Source of the DNA: Gammaproteobacteria bacterium
GTDB lineage: Bacteria; Pseudomonadota; Gammaproteobacteria; Ga0077536
NCBI GenBank assembly: GCA_016209015.1
Contig: JACQWY010000038.1
Coordinates: 62,001-126,000, forward strand
Length of the DNA stretch: 64,000 nt
Direction: 5' to 3'
The translations under genes were made by a program, and so were the position numbers. Of the stretch, positions 53,012 to 63,264 are shown piece after piece (positions within the stretch are counted from its first letter, which is position 1; each line of letters begins with the position of its first letter). The notes under the pieces are model-generated. The model did no database searches and had not been told where the DNA came from. It saw nothing but the letters and a program-made list of their open reading frames with translations.

Positions 53012-53694
53012 GCGAGGCGATGGTCCGCCTCGCCGGCGTGAAGAAGAACTATCAGCGCGGCCGTCAGACCGTCGAGGTCCTGCACGGCATCGATTTAGAC
53101 ATCGCGTCCGGCGAGTTCGTCGCGTTGATGGGACCCTCGGGCTCCGGCAAGACGACGCTGCTCAATCTCATCGGCGGCCTCGACACGCCGACCGCCGGCA
53201 CGATCGAGGTCGCGGGACGGCGCCTCGAGCGGCTCACGAGCGCGGCGCTGGCGGGCTGGCGCGCCGCAAACATCGGCTTCGTGTTCCAGTTCTACAACCT
53301 GCTGCCCGTGCTGCCGGCCTGGCGCAATGTCGAGCTGCCGCTGCTCCTGACCTCGCTGTCGGCCGCGACCCGCCGCCGCAACGCGCTCATCGCCCTCGAG
53401 CTCGTCGGGCTCGCGGCCCGTGCCGAGCATCGCCCGCGCGAGCTCTCGGGCGGCGAGGAGCAGCGCGTGGCGATCGCGCGCGCGCTCGTCTCGGATCCGA
53501 AGCTCCTGGTCTGCGACGAGCCGACGGGCGATCTCGATCGCCACACGGCGGAGGAGGTGCTCGGTCTCCTGCAGACCTTGAACCGCGAGCACGGCAAGAC
53601 GATCGTCATGGTCACGCACGATCCGAAGGCCGCGGACTACGCCGGCCGGCGCGTGATGCTCGACAAGGGCACGCTCGTCGCGGCGGGCGCCTGA
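53008..53694 (+). CDS. ABC exporter ATP-binding subunit (MacB/LolD-like)
   Basis: This 228-residue ATPase has Walker A GPSGSGKT (about 42-49), the Q-loop [14 protein letters not shown], signature [15 protein letters not shown] and Walker [13 protein letters not shown]. The signature reads GGEEQ where GGQQQ is usual. It starts with GTG overlapping the adaptor stop codon. The set adaptor-ATPase-two permeases resembles MacAB- or DevBCA-type export systems with separated permeases. Confidence 0.92.
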   Translation: MSEAMVRLAGVKKNYQRGRQTVEVLHGIDLDIASGEFVALMGPSGSGKTTLLNLIGGLDTPTAGTIEVAGRRLERLTSAALAGWRAANIGFVFQFYNLLPVLPAWRNVELPLLLTSLSAATRRRNALIALELVGLAARAEHRPRELSGGEEQRVAIARALVSDPKLLVCDEPTGDLDRHTAEEVLGLLQTLNREHGKTIVMVTHDPKAADYAGRRVMLDKGTLVAAGA

Positions 53695-53698
53695 GGCC

Positions 53699-54859
53699 GT
53701 GAAATATTTCGCGCTGCTCCGGGCCGGCCTCCTGCGGCGCAAGGGGCGCACGCTGCTGACGCTGCTCTCGATCGTCGCCGCGTTCGTGCTGTTCGGCTTC
53801 CTCGACGGCGTGCGCACGGTGTTCCAGCACGGCGCCGACAACGCGGCCGTCGATCGCCTCGTCATCGGCTCGCGTCTCTCGCTTATCCAGCCGCTGCCGC
53901 TCGCCCACAAGGCGCGCATCGAGCAGGTCGACGGCGTCGTCGAGGTCGCGTATTCGAACTGGTTCGGCGGGATCTACCAGGACCGCAAGAACTTCTTTCC
54001 GAACATCGCGATCTCCCCCGAGTATTTCGATCTCTATCCCGAGCTCGTGATCCCCGAGGATCAGAAGAAGGCCTTCCTCGCGACGCGCACCGCCGCCATC
54101 GCCGGACGCAAGCTCGCGGAACGTTTCGGCTGGAAGACAGGCGACAGGATCCCGCTGCAGGCGACGATCTGGCCGCACAAGACGCTAGGCAACACCTGGA
54201 CGTTCGATCTCGTCGGCATCATGCACGGCACCGACGAAGACGATCAGCGCTTCACGAACGAGCTCGTCTTCCGCTACGACTATTTCGACGAGGGCCGGAC
54301 CACGGGCCAGGGCACGGCGGGCTGGTACGTGGTGAAGATCAGCGACCCGGCGCGCGCCGCGCAGATTGCGTCCGCGATCGATGCGCTGTTCAGGAACTCG
54401 GATGCGGAGACGAAGACCCAGAGCGAGAAGGAGTTCAACCTCTCCTTCGCGAAACAGTTCGGCGACATCGGGCTCATCGTGAGCGCGATCATGGGCGCGG
54501 TGTTCTTCACGCTGCTGCTGCTGACGGGCAACACGATGAGTCAGGGGGTGCGCGAGCGCATTCCCGAGCTCGCGGTGCTGAAGACGCTCGGCTTTCCGGA
54601 CCGGCTCGTCATGGGTCTCGTGCTCGCCGAGGCCCTGTTGCTGCTCACCGGCGGCGGCGTGCTCGGTCTGGCGCTCGCCGCCGCGGGCCTGCCCGCCGCG
54701 AGCCGCCACTTCGGCGGCCAGATCCCGCCGCTCGCCGTGAGCGGCGAATCGTGGATCGTCGGCGTCGCGATCATGCTCCTGCTCGGCCTCTTCGTCGGCC
54801 TGCCGCCGGCCTGGCGCGCGCACCGGCTGTCGATCGTCGACGCGCTCGCGGGGCACTGA
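53699..54859 (+). CDS. ABC exporter permease 1 (FtsX/MacB-type)
   Basis: This 386-residue permease has one helix at the N-terminus (RTLLTLLSIVAAFVLFGFLDGV), a large periplasmic domain (about 50-250), then three helices near the C-terminus, the FtsX/MacB topology (FFTLLLLTGNTMSQGVRERIPELAVLKTLGF). It starts with GTG at 53699, four bases after the ATPase stop. The substrate is unknown. Confidence 0.9.
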   Translation: MKYFALLRAGLLRRKGRTLLTLLSIVAAFVLFGFLDGVRTVFQHGADNAAVDRLVIGSRLSLIQPLPLAHKARIEQVDGVVEVAYSNWFGGIYQDRKNFFPNIAISPEYFDLYPELVIPEDQKKAFLATRTAAIAGRKLAERFGWKTGDRIPLQATIWPHKTLGNTWTFDLVGIMHGTDEDDQRFTNELVFRYDYFDEGRTTGQGTAGWYVVKISDPARAAQIASAIDALFRNSDAETKTQSEKEFNLSFAKQFGDIGLIVSAIMGAVFFTLLLLTGNTMSQGVRERIPELAVLKTLGFPDRLVMGLVLAEALLLLTGGGVLGLALAAAGLPAASRHFGGQIPPLAVSGESWIVGVAIMLLLGLFVGLPPAWRAHRLSIVDALAGH

Positions 54860-56040
54860 TGCCGGCGCTGAACCAGCTCGTGTCCTTGTGCTGGCTCGGC
54901 CTCGGGACGCTCGGCAGCCGGCTCGCCTCCGCGCTCGTCATCGTCGTCGGCATCGCAGGCGTCGTCGGCGTGCTCGTCGCGCTGCTCGCGATGGGCGCGG
55001 GCTTCGAGGCGACGCTCGTCGCGACCGGTGCGCCGGATCAGGCGATCGTGCTGCGCGGCGGCGCGAACGCCGAGCTCTCGAGCAGCATCGATCGCCAGGA
55101 CGTGACCGTGATTTCTGCCGGCCCCGGCATCGCGCGCGACGAACGCGGCCGGCCGATCGTCTCGGCCGAGGTCGTCGTCGTCGTCAACATTCCGAAGAAG
55201 GCGACGGGCACGGACGCGAACGTCGAGATCCGCGGCGTCGGCCCCGAAGTCTATGCGTTGCGTCCGAACGTGCGCATCACGAGCGGGCGGGCCTTCACGC
55301 CGGGCCGGCACGAGCTGCTCGTCGGCCGCGGCGCGGCCGGACAGTTCGCGGGCCTGGCGACGGGCGCGACGCTCACGCTCAACCAGGAGCCGTGGACGGT
55401 CGTCGGCACGTTCGAGTCGGGCGACGCGCACGAATCCGAGATCTGGGCGGACGCCGAGGCGCTGCAGAGCACGTATCGGCGCAACGCGTTCCAGTCCGTC
55501 ACCGTCCGGCTCGAGCGGCCCGAGCTCATCACCCCGCTCGAAGCCGCGCTCACCACGGATCCGCGCCTGCACGTCGACGTGACACCGACGCTCGAGTACT
55601 ACGCGACGCAGTCCGAGCGCCTGCGCAAGCTCATCGATTTCCTCGCCACGACCGTCGCCGTCATCATGGCGATAGGCGCGACGTTCGGCGCACTGAACAC
55701 GATGTACGCCGCCGTCGCGGCGCGGGCCCGCGAAGTCGCGATGCTACGCGCGATCGGTTTCGCGAGCGGCCCCATCGTCGTCTCCGTGATGCTCGAGGCG
55801 ATGCTGCTAGCGCTGCTCGGCGGCGCGATCGGCGCGGGCCTCGCCTGGGCGATATTCGATCGCTACACGGTCTCGACGCTCGGCGCGAATTTCAGCCAGG
55901 TCGTGTTCGCCTTCCAGGTCTCGCCGGGGCTCGTGGCGCGAGCGCTCGGCCTCGCGCTCCTCATCGGACTCGCCGGCGGGCTGCTGCCCGCGCTGCGCGC
56001 GGCGCGCGCCCCGCTGACCGATGCGCTGCGGGCGTCGTAG
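54859..56040 (+). CDS. ABC exporter permease 2 (FtsX/MacB-type)
   Basis: This 393-residue permease has the same topology as the first: helix SALVIVVGIAGVVGVLVALLAMGAGF, a periplasmic domain and three C-terminal helices around AIGATFGALNTMYAAVAARAREVAMLRAIGFA. Its ATG overlaps the stop of the preceding gene by one base. Two different permeases in one operon suggest a heterodimeric export channel. Confidence 0.92.
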   Translation: MPALNQLVSLCWLGLGTLGSRLASALVIVVGIAGVVGVLVALLAMGAGFEATLVATGAPDQAIVLRGGANAELSSSIDRQDVTVISAGPGIARDERGRPIVSAEVVVVVNIPKKATGTDANVEIRGVGPEVYALRPNVRITSGRAFTPGRHELLVGRGAAGQFAGLATGATLTLNQEPWTVVGTFESGDAHESEIWADAEALQSTYRRNAFQSVTVRLERPELITPLEAALTTDPRLHVDVTPTLEYYATQSERLRKLIDFLATTVAVIMAIGATFGALNTMYAAVAARAREVAMLRAIGFASGPIVVSVMLEAMLLALLGGAIGAGLAWAIFDRYTVSTLGANFSQVVFAFQVSPGLVARALGLALLIGLAGGLLPALRAARAPLTDALRAS

Positions 56041-56093
56041 GGCGCGGTGCGCGATACGAAGACGCGATCGATGCGCCTCCTTCGTCGGCCCAA

Positions 56094-56661
56094 CGGTCAT
56101 GAAGACATGCCGTCGCCCGGAGTGATGAAAGAGGCGAGCGCACCGCAGCCTCGTCGTCCCGGCGAAGGGACCCTCCCGGCGGAGGCCGGGACCGGGACCC
56201 AGTCCTCTCACCGCGGCGCCGTGGTGGAACGTCGGGGTGTTGCGACGACCGGACACACTCTCGAAGTCCCCGGGGTTCGCTCTCAGTGACGGGGGTGAGC
56301 GACTGGGTCCCGGCCTTCGCCGGGACGACGGCTCTGTGGATCTCCGGCTCCAGGGGCAGCACCTCTTTCACGGCAACCGTCATGACCACGTGTCGTCGCC
56401 CGGAGTAATGAAAGAGGCGACCGCACCACAGCCTCGTCGTCCCGGCGAAGGGACCCTCCCGGCGGAGGCCGGGACCGGGACCCAGTCCTCTCACCGCGGC
56501 GCCGTGGTGGAACCTCGGGGTGTTGCGACGACCGGACACACTCTCGAAGTCCCCGGGGTTCGCTCTCAGTGACGGGGGTGACCGACTGGGTCCCGGCCTT
56601 CGCCGGGACGACGGCTCTGTGGAATCCGCGGCTCCGGTGGCAGCCCTACTTTCACGGCATT
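56094..56661. repeat. tandem pair of a 283-bp repeat with REP-like inverted repeats
   Basis: Two almost identical direct copies lie end to end, with a period of 283 bases (for example CGTCGCCCGG at 56111 and 56394). Each copy contains an inverted pair CGTCGTCCCGGCGAAGG and CCTTCGCCGGGACGACG, at 56152-56168/56314-56330 and 56435-56451/56597-56613. The inverted sequence resembles the REP-type GTCCCGGCGAAGGCCGGGACCCAG elements common in GC-rich proteobacteria. There is no gene in the 697-bp gap between 56040 and 56738. Confidence 0.9.
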
Positions 56662-56737
56662 CTATGAGGCTCGCGAGGCCACCGGCGCGCTGCGCCGCGG
56701 CTTGCGGGAGACGGTTCATCCTGTACCATGAACCGCC

Positions 56738-58806
<2,069 letters not shown>

Positions 58807-58810
<4 letters not shown>

Positions 58811-58995
58811 AGGCGCTCGCGGTACTGTGCGCGCGCCTCGCGGCAGGCTGGCGCACGGTGCGCGGCGAGGACGCTTATGCGCGCTATCTCAGACATGCGA
58901 CGTGCGCACACGCCGATCGACCGCCCATGAGCCGCAAGGAATTCTTCAAGGCCGAGCAGGCGCGGCGCTGGGACGGCGTGCGTCGCTGCTGCTGA
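58807..58995 (+). CDS. ybdD: YbdD/YjiX family small protein
   Basis: This 62-residue protein starts with GTG overlapping the cstA stop. It matches YbdD: YARYLRHATCAHADRPPMSRKEFFKAEQARRWDGVRRCC, with the conserved di-cysteine C-terminus. YbdD-like proteins are paired with CstA-type transporters and probably modulate transport. Confidence 0.9.
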
Positions 58996-59044
58996 AACGC
59001 CCACACCCGACGCCGGGCGCGACCCGGCGCATGCAGGAGGTTCG

Positions 59045-59791
59045 ATGCGACTGAAAGACAAGATCTGCATCGTGACGGGGGCCGCCCAGGGCTTCGGCGC
59101 GGCGATCGCCCGGCGTTTCGCGGCCGAGGGCGCGAAGGTGCTGGTCTCGGATCTGAACGGCGAAGGCGCGGCCAAGGTCGCGGCGCTGATCGGGCCGGAC
59201 GCCGAACCCTTCGCCGCGGACGTCAGCAAGGGCATGGACTTCTCGGCCATGGCCGCGCGCTGCGTCGCGGTGTTCGGCGGCCTCGACGTCGTCGTCAACA
59301 ACGCCGGCACCACCCACCGCAACCAGCCCATGCTCGACGTCACCGAGGCCGTGTACGACCGCCTCATGGCCGTGAACGTGAAATCGATTTTCCACAGCGC
59401 GCATGCCTGCGTTCCCGTCTTCCGGCGCCAGGGCCACGGCTGCATGCTCAACATCGCCTCGACCGGCGGCATCCGGCCTCGACCCGGCCTCACCTGGTAC
59501 AACGCGAGCAAGGGTGCCGTCATCACCATGACGAAGTCGATGGCGGTCGAGCTTGCGCCGGATCGGATCCGCGTCAATGCGCTGTGCCCGGTCGCCGCGG
59601 AGACCGCGCTGCTCGAGGATTTCATGGGCGAGGACTCGCCCGAGATGCGCGCGAAATTCGTGAGCACGATTCCGCTCGGGCGCTTCTGTACGCCGGACGA
59701 CGTCGCGAAGGCCGCGCTGCACCTGTGCTCGGACGACGCCGACTTCCTCACGGGCGTGTGCCTCGAAGTGGACGGCGGGCGGACGATTTGA
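59045..59791 (+). CDS. Short-chain dehydrogenase/reductase
   Basis: This 248-residue SDR has the TGAAQGFGAAIA cofactor motif, NNAGTTHRN, the catalytic Ser in LNIASTGGI and the Tyr-x3-Lys in WYNASKGAV, and ends VCLEVDGGRTI. The substrate is unknown. GGAGGTTCG precedes the ATG. A TTG start of the following OsmC-like frame overlaps its stop codon by four bases (TTGA), so the two were probably one operon. Confidence 0.88.
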   Translation: MRLKDKICIVTGAAQGFGAAIARRFAAEGAKVLVSDLNGEGAAKVAALIGPDAEPFAADVSKGMDFSAMAARCVAVFGGLDVVVNNAGTTHRNQPMLDVTEAVYDRLMAVNVKSIFHSAHACVPVFRRQGHGCMLNIASTGGIRPRPGLTWYNASKGAVITMTKSMAVELAPDRIRVNALCPVAAETALLEDFMGEDSPEMRAKFVSTIPLGRFCTPDDVAKAALHLCSDDADFLTGVCLEVDGGRTI

Positions 59792-60104
59792 TCATCGCGA
59801 CGGGCGAGGACGCGCGTTGGCTGAAGCGGATCAGCGACGGCGTACACACGCTCGCGGCCGACACCACGGCCGAGCAAGGCGGTGCCGGCGCGGGCTGCGT
59901 CTTCGCGATCTGCCGGAGGCTGCGCTCGCGGCCTGCATGAACATGAGCTTGCGGATGGCCGCAGGGGAGCACGGCCTGCCGCTCACGGCCGTGACGCTCG
60001 ATCGCGCAGCTCCGGCGCGCGCCGTTTCTCGTTACGCAATAGTGCTCGAGAGCGCGCACTATGCTGCAGGCCGCGAACGGTTTCTCGCCGCGGCGGAGCG
60101 CTGA
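59788..60104 (+). pseudogene. OsmC-like protein, frameshifted
   Basis: Two overlapping frames together read as one OsmC/Ohr-type protein of about 105 residues: LIIATGEDARWLKRISDGVHTLAADTTAEQGGAGAG in one frame, then LRLRDLPEAALAACMNMSLRMAAGEHGLPLTAVTLDRA in the next. The 317-base length is one short of a multiple of three, so a single missing base near 59890-59896 (GGCGCGGGC run) explains the break. The ALAAC motif carries the family's reactive cysteine. Either a broken gene or a sequencing error. Confidence 0.75.
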
Positions 60105-60209
60105 CCCGTGCGTCGGACTCGCGCGCGTACCGTCGATTTCGTGAGGGAAGTCTAGCGTTCCGCCGCCACGCGCCCGCTGCGCGCGGCTAAACTTCCCTCG
60201 AAACACCCG

Positions 60210-60228
60210 GTCCACACGGAATGTGGAC
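60210..60228. promoter_or_regulatory. inverted repeat upstream of the CFA synthase gene
   Basis: GTCCACA-CGGAA-TGTGGAC is a perfect 7-bp inverted repeat about 78 bases before the cfa start codon. It could be an operator or a short hairpin. The arm sequence is similar to that of the IclR-type sites but the spacing is longer. Confidence 0.35.
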
Positions 60229-60305
60229 GGCACGTCGCCGCGCGCCTCGTCTCGCGACGGCAGTGCACCGCTTCCCTGCAGCAGCCCTCTGGAGGAGACG
60301 CGTCC

Positions 60306-61493
60306 ATGGACTACCCCAGCCAGCTTCGCGATCGCCGCAACGAAGTGCTCGCCGCGGCCTCCCTGCCCCAGGACCACGCGGGCTTCCTCGAACGCCGCTA
60401 TGCCTGCATGCTCGCGCGCGCCGGGATCCGCATCAACGGTGCGCGGCCCTGGGATCTGCGCGTCCACGACCCGCGCTTCTTCCGCCGTCTGTTGTGGGGC
60501 GGCACGCTCGGACTCGGCGACAGTTATGTCGAGGGCTGGTGGGATGCCGCCCGCCTCGACAGCTTCTTCGAGCGTCTGATCCGCGCGCGCATCGATCACG
60601 GTTTCTTCAACCTGCCCCGCCTGCTCGGCGATGCGGCGGCGGCCCTGCGCAATGCGCAGGACCGCATGCGCGCCCGTCGCGTCGGCGAAGTCCACTACGA
60701 CCTGAGCAACCGCTTCTACGCTGCGATGCTCGATGCGCGCATGGTCTACACCTGCGGCTACTGGCGGGAGGCGAAGACGCTGGACGCGGCGCAGGAAGCG
60801 AAGCTGGAGCTCGTCTGCGAGAAGATCGGGCTCGAGCGCGGCATGCGCGTGCTCGACGTCGGCTGCGGCTGGGGCAGCTTCGCGCGCTACGCCGCCGAGC
60901 ACTACGGCGCCGCGGTGGTGGGGATCACGATCTCGCGCGAGCAGGCCGCCCTGGCGCGCGAGCACTGCCGTGGGCTGCCGGTCGAAATCCGCGAGCAGGA
61001 TTATCGCGACGTCCGCGAGCGCTTCGACCGCGTCGTCTCGCTCGGCATGTTCGAGCACGTCGGGCGCAAGAACTACCGCACATACTTCGAGACCGCGCGC
61101 CGCTGCCTCGCCGACGACGGGCTCTTCCTGCTGCACACGATCGGGCTCAACGAGCACGGCTCCGGCATCGATCCCTGGGTGACCCGTCACATCTTCCCGA
61201 ACAGCGAGGTCCCGACGCTCGCCCGCGTCGTGGCGGCGATCGATCGCCTGTTCGTGGTCGAGGACCTGCACAATTTCGGCAGCGATTACGCACCGACGCT
61301 GCTGTCCTGGCACGCGAACTTCGAGCGCCACTGGCCGGCGTTCGCCGCCGAATTCCCCTCGTCGTTCGAGCGGCTGTGGAAATACTATCTGCTGATGTTC
61401 GCCGGCGTGTTCCGCGGTCGGGGCCTGCACCTCTGGCAGTTCGTGCTCGCGCCGCCGCATCGGCCCGGCGCGTATCGGCGCCCGCTGCGCTGA
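60306..61493 (+). CDS. cfa: Cyclopropane-fatty-acyl-phospholipid synthase
   Basis: This 395-residue SAM-dependent enzyme adds a methylene bridge to membrane lipid double bonds. The N-terminal lipid-binding part (RFFRRLLWGGTLGLGDSYVEGWW) and the C-terminal methyltransferase (VHYDLSNRFYAAMLDARMVYTCGYW; VLDVGCGWGSFARYAAEHYGA; SLGMFEHVGRKNYRTYF) match CFA synthases. The ATG at 60306 follows GGAGGAGACGCGTCC. Expression in E. coli is stationary-phase controlled; nothing here shows that. Confidence 0.94.
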   Translation: MDYPSQLRDRRNEVLAAASLPQDHAGFLERRYACMLARAGIRINGARPWDLRVHDPRFFRRLLWGGTLGLGDSYVEGWWDAARLDSFFERLIRARIDHGFFNLPRLLGDAAAALRNAQDRMRARRVGEVHYDLSNRFYAAMLDARMVYTCGYWREAKTLDAAQEAKLELVCEKIGLERGMRVLDVGCGWGSFARYAAEHYGAAVVGITISREQAALAREHCRGLPVEIREQDYRDVRERFDRVVSLGMFEHVGRKNYRTYFETARRCLADDGLFLLHTIGLNEHGSGIDPWVTRHIFPNSEVPTLARVVAAIDRLFVVEDLHNFGSDYAPTLLSWHANFERHWPAFAAEFPSSFERLWKYYLLMFAGVFRGRGLHLWQFVLAPPHRPGAYRRPLR

Positions 61494-61499
61494 AGCGGG

Positions 61500-61910
61500 T
61501 CAGGGCTGCTGGAGGGTCTCGAGATAATCGATGATGGCGTTGAGCTTCGCTTCCACCTTCTGCTCGCCGTAAGAAAGTGTGCCGCGCTTCAGCTCGCGGC
61601 CCCAGATCGGCATCTCGCGCGTGCCGTGGGCGAGCACGAGATCGCGTCCATCGACGACGAGCAGCACGTCCGGACGCGGGAACGTCCCGCCATGACGATG
61701 CGTGAGCTGCGTGAGATCGCGGGGCGGCTGCTTGAGGCTGGAGGCGACGGGCCCGTCGCCCTTCGCCGCGGTGCCATGACAGGAGGCGCAGTAGTCCAGG
61801 AAGAGCTGGCGTCCTGCCGCGGCGCCGTTCGCCTCGTCTCCGGTTTGCGCCCAGGCTCCGCTCGCGGCGAGCGCGAGTCCGGCGATGCAGGCGATGCGCG
61901 AGACGATCAT
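61500..61910 (-). CDS. Small periplasmic c-type cytochrome
   Basis: This 136-residue protein has a signal peptide (about 1-21) and one CASCH haem site followed by a Met-containing loop (GTREMPIWGRELKRGTLSYGEQ), the pattern of a class I cytochrome c. It ends six bases from the convergent cfa gene. AGGAG precedes the ATG. A direct role in the nearby oxidase is not shown. Confidence 0.9.
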   Translation of the reverse strand: MIVSRIACIAGLALAASGAWAQTGDEANGAAAGRQLFLDYCASCHGTAAKGDGPVASSLKQPPRDLTQLTHRHGGTFPRPDVLLVVDGRDLVLAHGTREMPIWGRELKRGTLSYGEQKVEAKLNAIIDYLETLQQP

Positions 61911-62041
61911 GGCGGCTCCTCTCCCCCCTGTCCCGATGGGTTCCACCGTACGCCCGCGAAAGCCGGCGGATTTGATCGGTGGCAACTGCGCGGCGAAAAT
62001 CGTGACACACGACACGACTCATCGACATCCGAGGAGGAAGC

Positions 62042-62824
62042 ATGGCGGGAAGACTGCACGGCAAGACGGCGCTGATCACCGGCGCGAGCCGCGGCATCGG
62101 CCGCGCGATCGCATTCGCCTACGCGACCGAAGGCGCGAACCTGATCCTCAACGCGCGCGATCCCGCACGGCTCGAAGCCTGCGCTGCGGAGCTGCGCGCG
62201 GCGCACGGCGTCGCAGTGCGCGCCGCGCCCTGCGACGTGACGGATCGCGTAGCGGTCGCGCAGATGGTGGCGGCGGCCGATGCCGGCGGCGGACTCGACA
62301 TCCTCGTCAACAACGCAGGCATCCACCGCGCGGCGCGCTTCGTCGACTACACCGTCGACCAACTTCGCGAGATGTTCGAAACGAACGTGTTCGGCGTGCT
62401 GCACATCACGCAGCTTGCCATTCCCGGCATGATCGCGCGCGGCGGCGGCCGCATCGTCAATCTCGCATCGACGGCCGGCAAGTGGGGCTCGCGTAACCAG
62501 AGCGCGTACAACATGTCGAAGCACGCGGTCGTCGGGTTGACGCGTTGCCTCGGTCTCGAGCTCGCCGATCAGAACATCTACACGAACGCGATCTGCCCGT
62601 GGATCGTCGATACCGACATGCGCGAAAGCTTCGTGAACGGACACGCGGCGGTAGCCGGCGTGCCCGCGGAAACCATCATGACGAACTGGCGCAACTCCGT
62701 GCCAATCAAGCGCTGGATCCGTCCCGAGGAAGTCGCGCAGCTCGCCGTATTCCTCGGCTCGGACGAGGCGAGCTACATCAACGGACAGGCATGGACGATC
62801 GACGGGGGCTACACGATGATCTGA
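62042..62824 (+). CDS. Short-chain dehydrogenase/reductase
   Basis: This 260-residue SDR has TGASRGIGRAIA for the cofactor, NNAGIHRAA, the catalytic Ser in NLASTAGKWG and Tyr-x3-Lys in AYNMSKHAV, and ends GQAWTIDGGYTMI. The pattern resembles 3-oxoacyl-ACP reductase/gluconate dehydrogenase-type SDRs, so the substrate is open. GAGGAGG lies before the ATG. It diverges from the cytochrome gene. Confidence 0.88.
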   Translation: MAGRLHGKTALITGASRGIGRAIAFAYATEGANLILNARDPARLEACAAELRAAHGVAVRAAPCDVTDRVAVAQMVAAADAGGGLDILVNNAGIHRAARFVDYTVDQLREMFETNVFGVLHITQLAIPGMIARGGGRIVNLASTAGKWGSRNQSAYNMSKHAVVGLTRCLGLELADQNIYTNAICPWIVDTDMRESFVNGHAAVAGVPAETIMTNWRNSVPIKRWIRPEEVAQLAVFLGSDEASYINGQAWTIDGGYTMI

Positions 62825-63264
62825 GCGCAGCGAAATGGACCCTCGCGCCTTGCAATGAGGATCCCGTGGACTAGACTTACCAATGCCTCCTCCGATCGTT
62901 CCATCGCGGGAGGTGTCCGCGACGCCGATGGGCGCGTGCTCTGGCAGGCACGCACCCGGACTGGCGAGATGCGAATCTGCGTCGTTGCGGTTTGCCCGGT
63001 TTTGGCAGCCAGGTGACGAACATCGCCGTCGCGACAGGTGTTAGGGAGATACTTCGCGAACCCCGCTCCGGCGGGGTTCTTGTTTTCCGACACTCACGAT
63101 CGAATCGACGCATTCGCCGGGCGCGGCGATCCGCCGCCCCGTTCCGCAGTAGCGCCGCCTCCCGGCCGATCCTAGAATCGCGAAACCCATGCCACGATCC
63201 CGAGCATTCGGAGGAGCCGTTCCATGTCCGAAGCCGCCCGCTGCGCGCGCACTCCGGCGCACTC
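62825..63264. other. 440-bp intergenic region with a hairpin and terminator
   Basis: No gene with family features is visible. A short hairpin GCGTGC/GCACGC lies at 62934-62953 and a terminator at 63059-63086. The terminator has no obvious gene close upstream, so a small RNA ending there is possible. The minus-strand frame at 62809-63093 was considered and is not supported. Confidence 0.4.
63059..63086 (+). terminator. rho-independent terminator
   Basis: AACCCCGC-TCCG-GCGGGGTT forms a perfect 8-bp stem with a four-base loop, followed by CTTGTTTT. It may end readthrough from the SDR gene at 62042-62824 or from a small RNA. Confidence 0.8.

Noticed and set aside
62809-63093. 94-residue minus-strand frame starting MSENKNPAGAGF
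   Set aside because: Its N-terminus translates the terminator hairpin and no known domain is visible; it is not supported as a gene.
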